Assembly (NCBI GenBank): GCA_024291935.2
Contig: CM044306.1
Location: 496,001-560,000, forward strand
Direction of reading: 5' to 3'
Source: Okapia johnstoni
Lineage: Eukaryota > Chordata > Mammalia > Artiodactyla > Giraffidae
Length of the DNA stretch: 64,000 bases
The position numbers and the translations under genes were made by a program. The notes under the pieces are model-generated. The model was not told where the DNA came from. It made no database searches and was given only the letters and a program-made list of their open reading frames with translations. Below are positions 32,102-42,412 of this stretch, in pieces; the first letter of the stretch is position 1; every line of letters starts with the position of its first letter.

Positions 32102-32517
32102 GCAATAAACCTTTTGAGCTTGTTCCATTTAGAGCATTTCTCACAGGATGGAACATAGAGTAAGTTTAAAAAAAATATTTCGCATACACTGGAGTATCTG
32201 AGAACAGCACCTGGTAGACAGAAGACTTGTGGGCCCTAGCAGAACACTGGGGGCCTTGCTGGGGAGGGTGACCCGGGCCAGTGGCAGCTTTCCTTCTGTT
32301 TGTCTCCATCACGTGCTGGGTCCCTCCCAGGTTGCCCCGAATATATCTGAGAAATAGCTACTTCTCTCATACACCTGTAAGCAAGAGGTGGCACCAGGCT
32401 GCCAGGCTGACACAAACACTGCAGGGCTTGCCAGCATCTCCAGGGTGGAGCCTTCCCGAACCAGGCAGAGAAGACCTGAAGATACACCTACTCTTCCACT
32501 GTTGTTTTCCTGGTGAG
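32102..32517. other. Unique non-coding DNA
   Basis: No gene or clear repeat. The 233-codon frame that starts at 32281 runs into the L1 and is not a gene. Confidence 0.5.
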
Positions 32518-33390
32518 TTTTTTTTTTTTTACTGTGGTAAAACATATAACCATTTAAACCTTTTTAAAGTGTTCAGCACAGTGGTGTTAAGTACTTTCGC
32601 CTTGCACAGCATTAAGGACGCTGTGCAACCATCGCTACCATCCACTCCCAGAACGTCGTCATCACCCCCGACTGAAACCCTAACACCAAGCCCACATGAA
32701 GTCTTCGCGACCCTCTCCCCCAGGCCCCCAGGCCTCACTGCTCAACTCTGCGTCTGTGGATGGGACTGCTCCGGGGACCTCGGGGAAACGAAATCATACA
32801 GCATTTGTCCTTTTGTGACTGGCTTTTCATTTGGCAAGACATCTTCAACGTTCATCTCTGTTACAGCGTGTGTCACATTTGCCCGTTTTTTGGCTGCACC
32901 ATGTGGCATGTGGGATCTTAGTTCCTCAACGAGGGATCAAACCCAGGCCCCTGCAATGGAAGCTCAGAGTCTTAACCACTGAACCACCAGAGAAGTCCCA
33001 GAATTTGCTTCCTTTTTAAGGCTAAATACTCCTCCAGCACATGGGCGGACCACATCTCCTTTCTCTATGCATCTGTTGATGGACACTTGGGGCTGCTTCC
33101 ACCTGTGTCTGTTGTGACTGATGCTGCCAAGAACACAGGTGTGCGAACATCTTTTCAAGACCCTGGTTCTCTTCTTTCTATTTCTGCAATATGAATATCA
33201 ATTTATCAATATATTTGCATTATTTCTTTTTAGATTCCACATATGGAGGATGTCATGTCATATTTCTCCTTCTCTGTCTTACTTCACTCAGCACGATTCT
33301 CTCCTTTTGGCTATACACTCAGATGCGGAGTTGCTGGCTCACACGCCTTATTTTTGAGAGAGGCATCGTCCCTGGGTGTGGAAATGACAC
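32518..33390 (-). mobile_element. Old L1 3' region, split by a CHR SINE
   Basis: Long, well-ordered antisense L1: ctgtggtaaaacatataacc, tgtgcaaccatcgctaccat, cgaaatcatacagcatttgt, ccttttgtgactggcttttc, then (after the SINE) tgcttcctttttaaggctaa, catctgttgatggacacttg, ttagattccacatatggagg and gtcttacttcactcagcacg. No intact frame. Confidence 0.9.
32886..33000 (-). mobile_element. CHR-2 type SINE nested in L1
   Basis: From ttttttggctgcaccatgtg through gggatcaaacccaggcccct to aaccaccagagaagtccc. The host L1 words cacatttgc (left, about 32874) and cagaatttgc (right, 32999) form a short imperfect duplication around it. Confidence 0.9.
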
Positions 33391-33397
33391 ACCCTGA

Positions 33398-33514
33398 ATG
33401 ATACTACGCAGTCGAGAACCCCCCTCTTCTGATTAAATGATACTATGAAGTCGAGGACCCCCCTCTTCTGATTAAATGATACTATGAAGTCGAGGATCCC
33501 TCTCTTCTGATTGG
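33398..33514. repeat. 39-bp tandem triplication
   Basis: Units start with atgatac at 33398, 33437 and 33476. Each holds cagtcgag/gaagtcgagg, a run of C and tcttctgatta. Units two and three differ by only a few bases. Confidence 0.93.
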
Positions 33515-33982
33515 AGGACGTACATTCTCAGTCACACAATTAAAGCTGTTACTCTGCCTCAAGGGTGACACGTGGCTCTCCTCTGCCTGTTGCAGTGTGA
33601 TGTTTATAACTCGGAGCAGCCTTGGGCTCTTTGAGTTCAGTCGCCACACTGACAAGGAAACTGGATTTCTCCATTAAAACAGGCTGATGAATTCTGTACT
33701 CAAGAATTTAAACTCCAACTCCGTTGGTAAACACAAGATCTCTTGACTGAATTAAAAAGCATGTGAAAATGCTCCTTTGTGAACATCTACCCTGCTCCTG
33801 ATCCATCAGACTAATCTCATCAGACTAATTTAACAGGCTTCGGAATCGTTTAAAATGATACGTTTTGAGGGAAACAGTAGCTCTTGCTCTCCACAGGCCC
33901 ACTTCTCAGGCAGTTGCCTTGTTAGGACTTTGAAACCCAACAGGCTTTGGCTGAATCCACAGTTCCTTTTTTCAAAAAAAAT
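33515..33982. other. Unique non-coding DNA
   Basis: No gene or repeat recognised. cagactaatc and cagactaatt repeat side by side at 33808-33832. Confidence 0.5.
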
Positions 33983-34243
33983 TTTGGCTGTGCTGGGTCT
34001 TCGCTGGTGCACGCGGGCTTTCTGCACTGCGGCGAGCGGGAGCTGCTCCCAGCTGTGGGTGGGCTTCTCCGGGGGAGGCTTCTCTGGCTGCAGGGCACAG
34101 GCTCGAGGGCTCGGGCTTCAGCAGGTGTGGCTCCCGGGCTCAGCTACTCCACAGCATGTGGGATCCTCCCGGACCAGGGACTGAACCCACGTCCCCTGCA
34201 CAGACAGCCAGACTTTTAATCGCTTGACCACCAGGGAAGTCCT
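33983..34243 (-). mobile_element. CHR-1 type SINE, full length
   Basis: Long CHR form: ttggctgtgctgggtcttcg, tgcactgcggcgagcgggag, gggctcgggcttcagcaggt, ggatcctcccggaccaggga and a terminal gaccaccagggaagtcctga. The poly-A side is at the left, so the element is antisense. Confidence 0.92.
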
Positions 34244-34427
34244 GAATCCATATTTCAATGAGGTAACCTGCAGGGAAGATCTGAAAGGGGTGGAGCTGAG
34301 CAGAGGAGAAGGCAGAATCCTGTGGGGTGACAGACGACAATCTCTGCAGACTTACGACGGACCCCCTTGAAGGCCCAGGCCAGCCGGCCCCCAAATCCAC
34401 CCCCTACCTGTCAGCCCCCAGGTTCTC

Positions 34428-34592
34428 AGCCAAGCTGCCCAGCAGAATTATCTACATGCTTTGAAAGCCTCCAAGGCCTGGCACCAACCCAGACCACATG
34501 AAAGAAAAACACCAGAGGTGGGCCCAGCATATTTTTAAATTCTACAAAGTGATTTGAATGTACAGCCTGAATTTAAAAACCAGAGCCGGTAG
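34428..34592 (+). mobile_element. MER5-like hAT MITE
   Basis: Starts ggttctcagccaagctgccc and ends tgatttgaatgtacagcctg with gaatttaaaaaccag; the ends are inverted repeats of each other, as in MER5 ('ggttctcaaccctggctgcac...gtgcagccagggttgagaacc'). Middle carries ggtgggcccagcatattttt. Confidence 0.75.
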
Positions 34593-34654
34593 GAGGTTCC
34601 GACTTCCTCTGACTGGGGTACACAGCCTGCAAACCACCGTTCTGCACGGCGTCT

Positions 34655-34835
34655 CCGCGGACTCTCGGCATTTCCACGCAGCAGATGGACCCATGCTGTT
34701 GCCCTGTTTCACAGATGTGTAAACAAGGGTTCTGGGAGGTCGGGTGACATGTCCAGGGTCACACAGGGCACTTGGGGTTGCAAACCCCCAGCCCAGGTCT
34801 CCCCACTACATTGAGCTGCTTCACAACTCGGGAAA
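34655..34835 (-). mobile_element. MIR SINE
   Basis: tgtttcacagatgtgtaaac, ccagggtcacacagggcact, ggttgcaaacccccagccca and ggtctccccactacattgag follow the antisense MIR order. Confidence 0.78.
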
Positions 34836-34861
34836 GCTTCTGCAAACACCAAATATGCCTC

Positions 34862-34886
34862 AAAAAAAAAAAAAAAAAAAAAAAAA
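34862..34886. repeat. A25 mononucleotide run
   Basis: Twenty-five consecutive A. No element body with target duplications is visible beside it, so I cannot tell whether it is a retroposon tail. Confidence 0.95.
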
Positions 34887-36387
34887 CACCCGATGGGCCT
34901 GAAACACAGACAACCTTTTATATTTCCCTGAGCCTGACGAGCAACGACTACGGAATGTTCCCAACATTTCACTGAACCGGCATCAATTTCCGCTTGGATT
35001 TTACATTTTAAATTGCATTCTCATTTGCTCATTTTCTAGATTTCCTCCGGGCCCAGCCGAGGCCTCCCGACCCCTTCTCTACATCCTGGATTTAACACCA
35101 CGCACCTCTCCTGGGCATTCAAAACACGCCTGCCCTCCGCGCATCTCCGGAGGCGGAATCAGCCTTGCACCGCGCCTGCCTTCCGGCTCTTCAAGCGCAA
35201 ATGACCGATTTGCTGTGTCTGGGGGCACATCCTCCTCGATGAAGAACAGCCAACGCCCTAAACTAAACCTTCCGCTCCCGATCTGAATGGGGGTCATTGA
35301 CTGTGGCGCCCCCACCGCCCTCCGTCAGAGCCCCCAGCTCGGCGCTCCAGGGCTCCTCGGGCCGCCCTACGGTCCAGGGATTATTAAAAGAAAAGGGAGA
35401 CACTGAGAAATGCCAAATCTCTCTGCCCCCGGCGGCCAGGGCTCATTAGACCTGAAGCTGCTCGGCTTCTCATGGAGAGACTGGAGCCCAATTACCGGGC
35501 CCGCGCTCAGGGGAATGAGCCGAGTTCCACCAACATTTCACTGTTAAGCTGTTTACTTGAAACAGTCCTGGGGTTCTAACTGGCTTAATCCTTAACTAAA
35601 TTAATTCCAAAAGGATTTTTAAAATATTAGATGCGAGGAGTTCACGAAGATTTCCAAAAGCATCAACACAAAATACTCGGGAAAAGAAGGTAAGAGTGCT
35701 TCTGCCCAGGGCTTCTCTGCAGCTACCAGTCTGGGCTGAATCACCCCCACCTCTCTGAACTCAGCTTCCTTGGCTCTAAGGCGGGGCTGCTAAGGATCCA
35801 CCCCCACAGACAGTCTGACTCCAGGGCTCCTTTGCCCAAGGTTTCCAGTACAAGAGCTGTAAGGGGTCCAGACGTGAGGGTCCCTGAGCTGATCCCCCAG
35901 AACCCAGAGGGATGGCGCGGTTCAAGGGTGAGGTTAATGGGGGAGGGAGCTGCTCCAGCACCGAGTCCATCCCAGTGCCCCCAGCTTCCCAGCACTGCCC
36001 CGCCTCGCCCGTCTGCAGGGACCCGTCCATCTGCCTCTAGTAAGAAGCTTTGGACATACTGAGAGAGGGTCCAGCCAGAGCCACCCCTGTCATGACCCAC
36101 AAGGGACCACCTGGAACTCTGCTGCCATCACCGGGGGGGTGGGGGGGCGGGCTTTACCCTCATCGTCCCCCGAGCGCCTGCAGTCACCCCACTGCTCTTC
36201 TCACGTTCCACCGCCTGCCCACACCCCCAAGTCAGAATGAGGGCCCAACCGCAGCAGAGCTGTGCCCCCCCCAAGGACAAAAGCCCTCTTGCTTCCCGCC
36301 AGTGCACTTGGCTTTGTGCCCCTGCAGCACGTGGCACGACTCCTATCCGTGTATTTGCGTGCAGACATCTTCACTGTGGTCTTGCCA
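34887..36387. other. Repeat-free block: CpG-richer segment plus homeobox-site-like words
   Basis: 35040-35400 is GC-rich with frequent CpG. 35440-35620 carries ctcattag (35442), cccaattacc (35487), gcttaatcctt (35583) and aaattaattcc (35598), words like homeodomain targets (ATTA cores, TAATCC). No coding frame. 36100-36160 has G/C-runs. A developmental enhancer is possible but unproven. Confidence 0.4.
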
Positions 36388-36553
36388 CCAGACCAGCAGT
36401 ACCCAGCCTTTTGGCAGCACAGACAGTGGGCGTGGAGGGTGGTTTCGGGATGGTTCAAGCATAGTACCTTTACTGTGCACTTTATTTCTGTCACTGTTAC
36501 ATCTGCTCCACCTCAGACCGTCAGGCCTTAGATCCTGGAGACTGGGGACCCCT
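36388..36553 (-). mobile_element. hAT-Charlie MITE (MER1-like), internally deleted
   Basis: Left end cagcagtacccagccttttg; right end gagactggggacccctg, the inverted-repeat ends of this family. Middle has tactgtgcactttatttctg and ctgctccacctcagaccgtc. The last word is the complement of the shared deletion join. Confidence 0.85.
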
Positions 36554-37039
36554 GACCTGGACCATGGCCTCAGGAAGGGAATGTCTGTTCATGCCCTTCA
36601 CCTTCTTCACGGTGCCTGACGCGCAGCTGCTGTCAGATAAACACCTGGGGCCTGAATGCAGCACCAACCAAACCAACAATCGTGCGCCCGGGCTCTGAAG
36701 CCAGCGGGGAGGGCCCTGGCGTGTTCCAGGGGACGCTGGGTGCACAGCTGTCCTGGGAGAGGGCTGCAGAGTCCCCGAACATGTCAGGGTCTGGCAGCCG
36801 CGGGCTTCATGCAGAGTCTGTAGCTGCTCCCTGAGGCCCCCGACACGGGTGGACGCGCGTGCCCCCCAAGGCACTCGGACCACACGGGCACAGTGGCCTT
36901 GCCTGCTCAGATGGGCCACGGGATCCCATCCTTCTGACTGCAAGTGAGAACGATAAAACACCTACAGAACGCAGGTGGTGGGATCGTAGGAACAATGGAG
37001 TGAAATGATCCGGTGTGTCATAGGCATACATACTGGCAT
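36554..37039. other. GC-rich unique non-coding DNA
   Basis: No gene or repeat. Overlapping minus-strand frames to 146 codons with no recognisable domain. Confidence 0.5.
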
Positions 37040-37130
37040 CCAGATTCTGGACACATCACGAGCACTCAGGACCTTAACCCCCTGACCAGGGATCAAACCT
37101 GTGCCCCCTGCACTGGGAGCACAAAGTCTG
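37040..37130 (-). mobile_element. CHR-type SINE fragment
   Basis: accttaaccccctgaccagg and gatcaaacctgtgccccctg with cactgggagcacaaagtctg match the middle of the antisense CHR-2 pattern. Both ends are lost. Confidence 0.65.
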
Positions 37131-37135
37131 ACAGT

Positions 37136-37184
37136 GTGTTAGTCTCTACTGTACAGCAGACTGAATCGGCCACGTGTGCACATA
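37136..37184 (-). mobile_element. L1 3' end piece left of BovB
   Basis: tctactgtacagcagactga and atcggccacgtgtgcacata are antisense L1 3' sequence. The same L1 segment reappears right of the BovB copy at about 38536-38584 with about 79% identity. Confidence 0.7.
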
Positions 37185-38505
37185 CAATCCCAGAGAAAGG
37201 CCGCGCTGAAGATGCGCAAACTACCGCACAGCTGCACTCATCTCACACGCTAGGAAGGTAATGCTCAAAATTCTCCAAGCCAGCCTTCAACAGTTCGTGA
37301 ACCATGAACTTCCAGATGTTCAAGCTGGATTTAGAAAAGGCAGATGAACAAGAGATCAAATTGCCAACATCCGCTGGATCATCGAAAAAGCAAGAAAGTT
37401 CCAGAAAAACATCTATTTCTGCTTTATTGAGTACGCCAAAGCCTTTGACTGTGTGGATCACAACAAACTATGGAAAATTCTTAAAGAGATGGGAATACCA
37501 GACCACCTGACCTTCCTCTTGAGAAATCTGTATGCAGGTCAGGAAGCAACAGTTAGCAATGGACATGGAACAACAGACTATTTCCAAATAGGAAAAGGAG
37601 TACATCAAGGCTGTATATGGTCACCCTGCTTATTTAACTTATAAGCAGAGTACATCAAGAGAAATGCTGGGCTGGATAAAGCACAAGCTGGAATGAAGAT
37701 TGCCAGGAGAAATACCAATAACCTCAGATATGTAGATGACACCACCCTTATGGCAGAAAGGGAAGAAGAACTAAAGAGCCTCTTGATGAAAGTGAAAGAG
37801 GAGAGTGAAAAAGTTGGCTTAAAGCTCAACATTCAGAAAACTAAGATCATGGCATCTGGTCCTATCACTTCATGGCAAATAGATGGGGAAATAGTGGAAA
37901 CAGTGATAGACTTTATTTTGGGGGGCTCCAAAGTCACTGGAGATGGTGACTGCAGCCATGAAATTAAAAGATGCTTACTCCTTGGAAGAAATGTTATGAC
38001 CAACCTAGACAGCATATTAAAAACCAGAGACATTACTTTGCCAACAAAGGTCCGTCTAGTCAAAGCCATGGTTTTTCCAGTGGTCATGTATGGATGTGAG
38101 AGTTGGACTATAAAGAAAGCTGAGTGCCAAAGAATTGATGCTTTTGAACTGTGGTGTTGGAGAAGACTCTTGAGAGTCCCTTGGACTGCAAGGACATCCA
38201 ACCAGTCCATCCTAAAGGAAATCAGTCCTGAATATTCATTGGAAGTACTAATGTTGAAGCTGAAACTCCAATACTTTGGCCACCTGATTCCAAGAAGTGA
38301 CTCACTGGAAAAGACCCTGATGCTGGGAAAGATTGAAGGCAGGAGGAGAAGGGGATGACAGAGGATGAGATGGTTGGATGGCATCACTGACTCAATGGCC
38401 ATGAGTTTGAGTGAACTCCGGGAGTTGGTGATGGACAGGGAGGCCTGGCGTGCTGCAGTCCATGGGGTCACAGAGTCGGACACGACTGAGAGACTGAACT
38501 GAGCT
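37185..38505 (+). mobile_element. BovB LINE, 5'-truncated, sense strand
   Basis: About 1.3 kb covering the second half of the reverse transcriptase, the C-terminal region and the 3' end. It starts at caatcccagagaaaggccgc and ends at gagagactgaactgagctga. It is roughly 93% identical, by eye, to the antisense copy at 55-57.5 kb over the region compared. Confidence 0.96.
37304..38358 (+). pseudogene. BovB reverse transcriptase, broken C-terminal part
   Basis: In life BovB's single protein has an APE-type endonuclease and a reverse transcriptase that copies its RNA at a nicked chromosomal site. Here the order is: the AFDCVDHNKLW motif A region (near 37441), GQEATV, the KGVHQGCIWSPCLFNL region, and a motif C that reads YVDD (37729-37740) where the sister copy has YADD. 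A TAT-to-TAA stop follows FNL at 37642, and frames change upstream of it. The last open stretch, 37693-38358, runs through [12 protein letters not shown] and [12 protein letters not shown]. No endonuclease remains, so the element is dead. Confidence 0.93.
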
Positions 38506-38511
38506 GAAACA

Positions 38512-38740
38512 TGTAAACCCTCTACTTTTGCTGTGTTTGTTTCTACGGTACAGCCGACCGAATCAGCCACATGCACACATATACCCCCTCCCTTTGAATT
38601 CCCTTCCCATTTAGGTCACCCCAAGTGCGGCGTGGAGCCCCTGGGCCGCCCGGCAGTCTCTCATCAGTCTGATGCGCAGCATCACTAGTGTTTGTGTGTC
38701 GATCCCAGCCTCCCGATTCTCCCCACCCCCCTCCCAGGAA
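38512..38740 (-). mobile_element. Ruminant L1 3' end, antisense
   Basis: ctgtgtttgtttctacggta, accgaatcagccacatgcac, cccttcccatttaggtcacc and gtcgatcccagcctcccgat keep the order of the antisense L1 3' end. Sits directly against the BovB 3' end. Confidence 0.8.
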
Positions 38741-39459
38741 TGAGGCGGCGTGGCCACGGGACCGCCAGGGAAGGCCCCAGACTGGCCTCTTACGGCATCT
38801 GTTTGCACAGGAACTCAAACGCTGTTCCTTGGCTAACTCCCACCTCACAGGCCTGCAGAAAATCTACCGAGGTGGGTCTCCCTCCATTCATTAGGGAAAG
38901 CAGTGGAAAAACACTGGGGAAAAAAACCTCTCCACATTCTGACTGTATGGGGAGAAACACCACTGTGTCTGCCGAAGAACTCTGCAAGCTCTGCTGCAAA
39001 AGACCCCAAAACAGACACTGGCCCTTCATTAAAACTGTGCAGGGAAACCCCAGCCCCGTGTCAAATAGGAGCTACGTTTCAGTGCCTGAGAGAGATGTCA
39101 CCTCAACAATTATACAGAAATTGTGCATTTAAAACCCTCAGGCTCCCCTCTCATTTCCAAGGCTTAAATAATCCATTAGACCAGGTACATCTTTTTGGGT
39201 TTTTTTTCTGTCGGAGTTTGCACCCATTTCAAAGAGTAACTGCAGAACCATCAGTGAGGTCAGAACTGTCAAGCAGTGATCGGCTCTTGTAAGTAGAGTG
39301 CATGAATAAAATATTTTACTAATAAGTTTAGAATTGCAATTTGTACCAAGTTGTCTGTCTTTGTGCAACTTGCTTCACAGAGAGGAATCTCTGAATAATT
39401 CATTATGTCCTCACCCAAGTCTCTTGAAAAATATCAGAAACCCTGTAGATAATATTCTA
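38741..39459. other. Unique non-coding DNA
   Basis: No gene or recognised repeat. Frames of about 130-146 codons on the plus strand (38692-39132, 38903-39292) show no domain. Confidence 0.5.
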
Positions 39460-39660
39460 CCCCTTCCCTAGTGGCTCAGACATTAAAGAATCTGCCCACA
39501 ATGCAGGAAACCCAGGTTGGATCCCTGAGTCAGAAAGATCCCCTGGAGGAGGGAATGGCAACCCACTCAAGTTTCTTGCCTGAGGAATCCCATGGACAGA
39601 GGAGCCTGGCGGGCTACAGTCTCCGGGGTCACAGAGTCAGACATGCGTGAGTGACTAAGA
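39460..39660 (+). mobile_element. Bov-tA SINE
   Basis: Sense copy from accccttccctagtggctca to acatgcgtgagtgactaaga. Confidence 0.92.
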
Positions 39661-39918
39661 GTGCTACCTGGCCCATTTCCAGCCAGCAAGCAACTCCCCT
39701 GCAGCAGAGGGGGAAGGAAGGCACTCAGCTGTGCGTGTCCCTGGAGACCAGAGGCTTAAAACCTTGTGAGATGACCGAGTCCAGCTTCCAGGCTGCTGGC
39801 AGCTCTGGTCCTGTGGTCACTCAGACTGGTCTCCGTGTCCCCACCCTGATCACATGTGGTCCTTCCCTAGGGAGCAGCCAGGCAGACCCTGTCCACACCT
39901 GTCACCCTTCAAATGTCT

Positions 39919-40161
39919 AAAGAGAGCTTTGGGGCGCCCCCAGTGGCGCTTGTGGTAAAGAATCTGCCTGCTGATGCAGGAGGCTCAGGAGTCACGCAGG
40001 TCTGACCCCTGCGTCGGGAAGATCCCTGGAGGAGACAATGTCAGCCCACTCCAGGATTGTTGCCTGGAAAATTCCCTGGAGAGAGGAGCCTGGTGGGCCC
40101 CAGTCCATGGAGTCACAAAGAGTTGGACAAGACTGAGCACACTCACACAAAGACAGCTTTG
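39919..40161 (+). mobile_element. Bov-tA SINE with target duplication
   Basis: Body at about 39932-40148. Flanks aaagagagctttg (39919-39931) and aaagacagctttg (40149-40161) are a 13-bp duplication with one mismatch. Box B is diverged (caggtctgacccctg). Confidence 0.92.
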
Positions 40162-41759
40162 AGATCTTCGCACCCTCTTCCTTGGGTTAAATATTTCCAT
40201 TTCTGTGGCTCCAGGAGTTGACTCTTCAATGATCTCTTTAAATAGTGTATTATGGGCTAAAAGGCAACTGGATAGATTCTGCCACCCAATGCCCACGAAC
40301 ACTGTTGCTTTTACTTTACAAAAAAAATTTAAGGGATCCTCCCTGGACCTCGAGCACAGATGTTAAACTCACTGGTACATGGCTCCGGGTGCAGATGCAT
40401 ATTTAATCAATGTTTTCTGGTGATAAAAACTAAATCTTGAATTTTTAAAGGGCCTTCAGCGAAAGACTCAAACGTGTTCAAAACGGAATGCTTCTAGGCA
40501 GTAAACAGAAACTCAACGCCTGGAGGTGCCCTCTCCTCGGAGCTGCAGCCCAGCCCCAAAGCGGCCTTGCACGGCTGGCCTGGGCAGTATTGAGCTGAGC
40601 TGAGCTGGACGAGTGCCTGCCTTCTTACTGAACGTTTTCTTTTAGGAGAAAGTGCTGGAGAACTGAAAATTCATTTGGCAAAATGAACGGGAAGGCTCTG
40701 TATTTAGCGACAGGAACAACAAAATAATTAGTAGCGCTCACTCCAGGGTGTGACAAATGAAAGACTCGATGAAATCTTCTTGGATTTCACATATTTTTTA
40801 AACTTAAATAGCATCTGGAGGGGGACACCCTTCCCCTAAGGACAGTCTAAAATTACTGGGCTCGGGCTTTTCCGTAAGATGTCTCGGGGAGACCCGGTCA
40901 AGCACGCTCTCCCTAGCTCCCCCCCGAGGCTGCCGCATCCACTCGGGCCTCCCCTTACCCTCTGGACCCCTCAGGCCACACCCCGGCTCCAAGGACCATG
41001 TCTTTCACTTGTTGCCATCACCTCCGGCCCGAACCCAGTGTCTGACGGAGGAAAGGGTTCGCGTCCAGGCTGCTTCACACCCATGGCTGTCGGCGGGAGG
41101 ACTTCAGGCCTCACCAGGAGACCCCTCGCTGGCTGCCGGAATGTCCCCCCAGGAGCAAGCGATCTCAGAGTGACGAGGCGGCCACATGCCTCTGACTCCT
41201 CCTCTCAGAAGCCGCGCCGTCACGGCCGGCATATCCCATTGATCACAAGCACATCGCTGAACTCAGTTCACACTTAAGGGATGGGAGTCAAGCCCCACCT
41301 CTTGATGGGAGGATATTAAAGAATGTATGAAAATACTTCTAAATCAAGTGGGGAGCCCAGGAGACACGGAGAGGAAAGGGGGGGCCAGGATGTGATGACA
41401 GATGACTCTGCCAACTGCCATCGATGCTACGTGACTATTTCATGTATTCTTCTCAGACAACAATTCTTTGACAGAACCACATCTGAGGGCAGAGTAGTTC
41501 ATGATTTAAAATCATGCATCAGATTTTTATGGAATTTGGGCTTTTTCTCCAGCTCTCTATATTCAGATGCCCACTTAAATGACCCACCTTGGATCACAGA
41601 CCTGAGGGGCATGTTTTATTCTGCCTGGTGATGGGCGGCTTCTGACCCAGCCCCGGGGAGCTCCCCACTCCTGGCGTCCACGCTGTCCTGGGGACTCCCC
41701 TCCTCGAGGGTGAGTGGGGCTGGACTCAGCGGTGGTTCCTCATTAATGGAACGAGGCAA
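40162..41759. other. Unique non-coding DNA
   Basis: No gene recognised. 40570-40610 has a short gagct-type tandem (gagctgagctgagctgg). 41290-41340 (cctcttgatgggaggatatt) resembles a piece of an old LTR-type repeat but is too short to call. 40880-41280 is GC-rich with an uninformative 132-codon frame. Confidence 0.5.
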
Positions 41760-42165
41760 AGTGCTGGGCTGTCACCTCTGTGACTGGCTTACAGAAGACT
41801 GACCGAAATCTTGCTGGCGTTTCCTGCTCTTGTTGGTATTTCTCTCCTGACATGGCACGATTTGGGGGAACAAGCGAGAAGTCCATGAGGCGAGGGACTG
41901 AGCTTCTCAGTCCAACAGCCATGAGAAGCAACCCTGCCAACAGTCACGTGAGCCAGCGTGGACTCAGACCCTCACCCTCAAGCCCTGGGATGAGACCCCA
42001 GCCAACTCTGGAAGCATGGTCCTTGAGAGACCCCGAGTCCAGGCACCTGCCCAGTTATGTTATCATTGGACTCCTGGCCAGTGAAACCCTAAGGTCACAA
42101 ACGCTGTTACTTGAAGCCACTGAGCCTTGGGGTGACTTGTTAGGCAGCAAAGATGACTAATACAT
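41760..42165 (+). mobile_element. Old LTR-like repeat
   Basis: Ordered blocks: ggcgagggactgagcttctc, cagtccaacagccatgagaa, cttgagagaccccgagtcca, tacttgaagccactgagcct and ttaggcagcaaagatgacta. They follow the 3' half of a common old mammalian LTR-like repeat that ends '...ttttaagccactaagttttggggtaatttgtta-cgcagcaatagataactaatac'. No coding part. Confidence 0.7.
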
Positions 42166-42204
42166 TCAGCATTAACACAAATCTACAGCATTTGGCATTT
42201 AAAG

Positions 42205-42335
42205 AACCCCATGGCCCAGGTTATTAATTTTTTAACTCCTATATACTTTTCAGAACTCATCACACTTTACACTTAAGGTCTGTGCATTTTATAACATGGA
42301 AGATACATTTCAATGAAGGAAAAAAGGAGAAAATT
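42205..42335 (+). mobile_element. Old L1 3' terminus
   Basis: tcagaactcatcacacttta, cacttaaggtctgtgcattt and agatacatttcaatgaagga match the sense end 'cagaactcatcgaattgtacacttaagatctgtgcattt...acctcaataaa'. Confidence 0.75.
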
Positions 42336-42339
42336 CCGA

Positions 42340-42412
42340 GGGTACAGTCTCGATCCCTGGTCAGGGAACTAAGATCCCACTTGCTGTAGAGTGTGAGCAA
42401 AAAATAAATAAA
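42340..42412 (+). mobile_element. CHR-2 type SINE, 3' half
   Basis: cagtctcgatccctggtcag, ggaactaagatcccacttgc and gagtgtgagcaaaaaataaa with an A-rich tail. It lies against the A-rich end of the L1. Confidence 0.82.

Noticed and set aside
32281..32982. 233-codon plus frame
   Set aside because: Runs into antisense L1 and a CHR SINE; the translation has no coding character.
34862..34886. A25 run as the tail of a processed pseudogene
   Set aside because: No gene-like body precedes it in either direction and no target duplication is visible.
36050..36619. 189-codon plus frame
   Set aside because: It runs through a hAT MITE (36388-36553), so it cannot be an intact host exon.
37136..37184. L1 segment beside BovB as an ordinary target-site duplication
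   Set aside because: Too long and too different (about 20%) from its partner for the apparent age of the BovB copy; kept as an open question in the findings.
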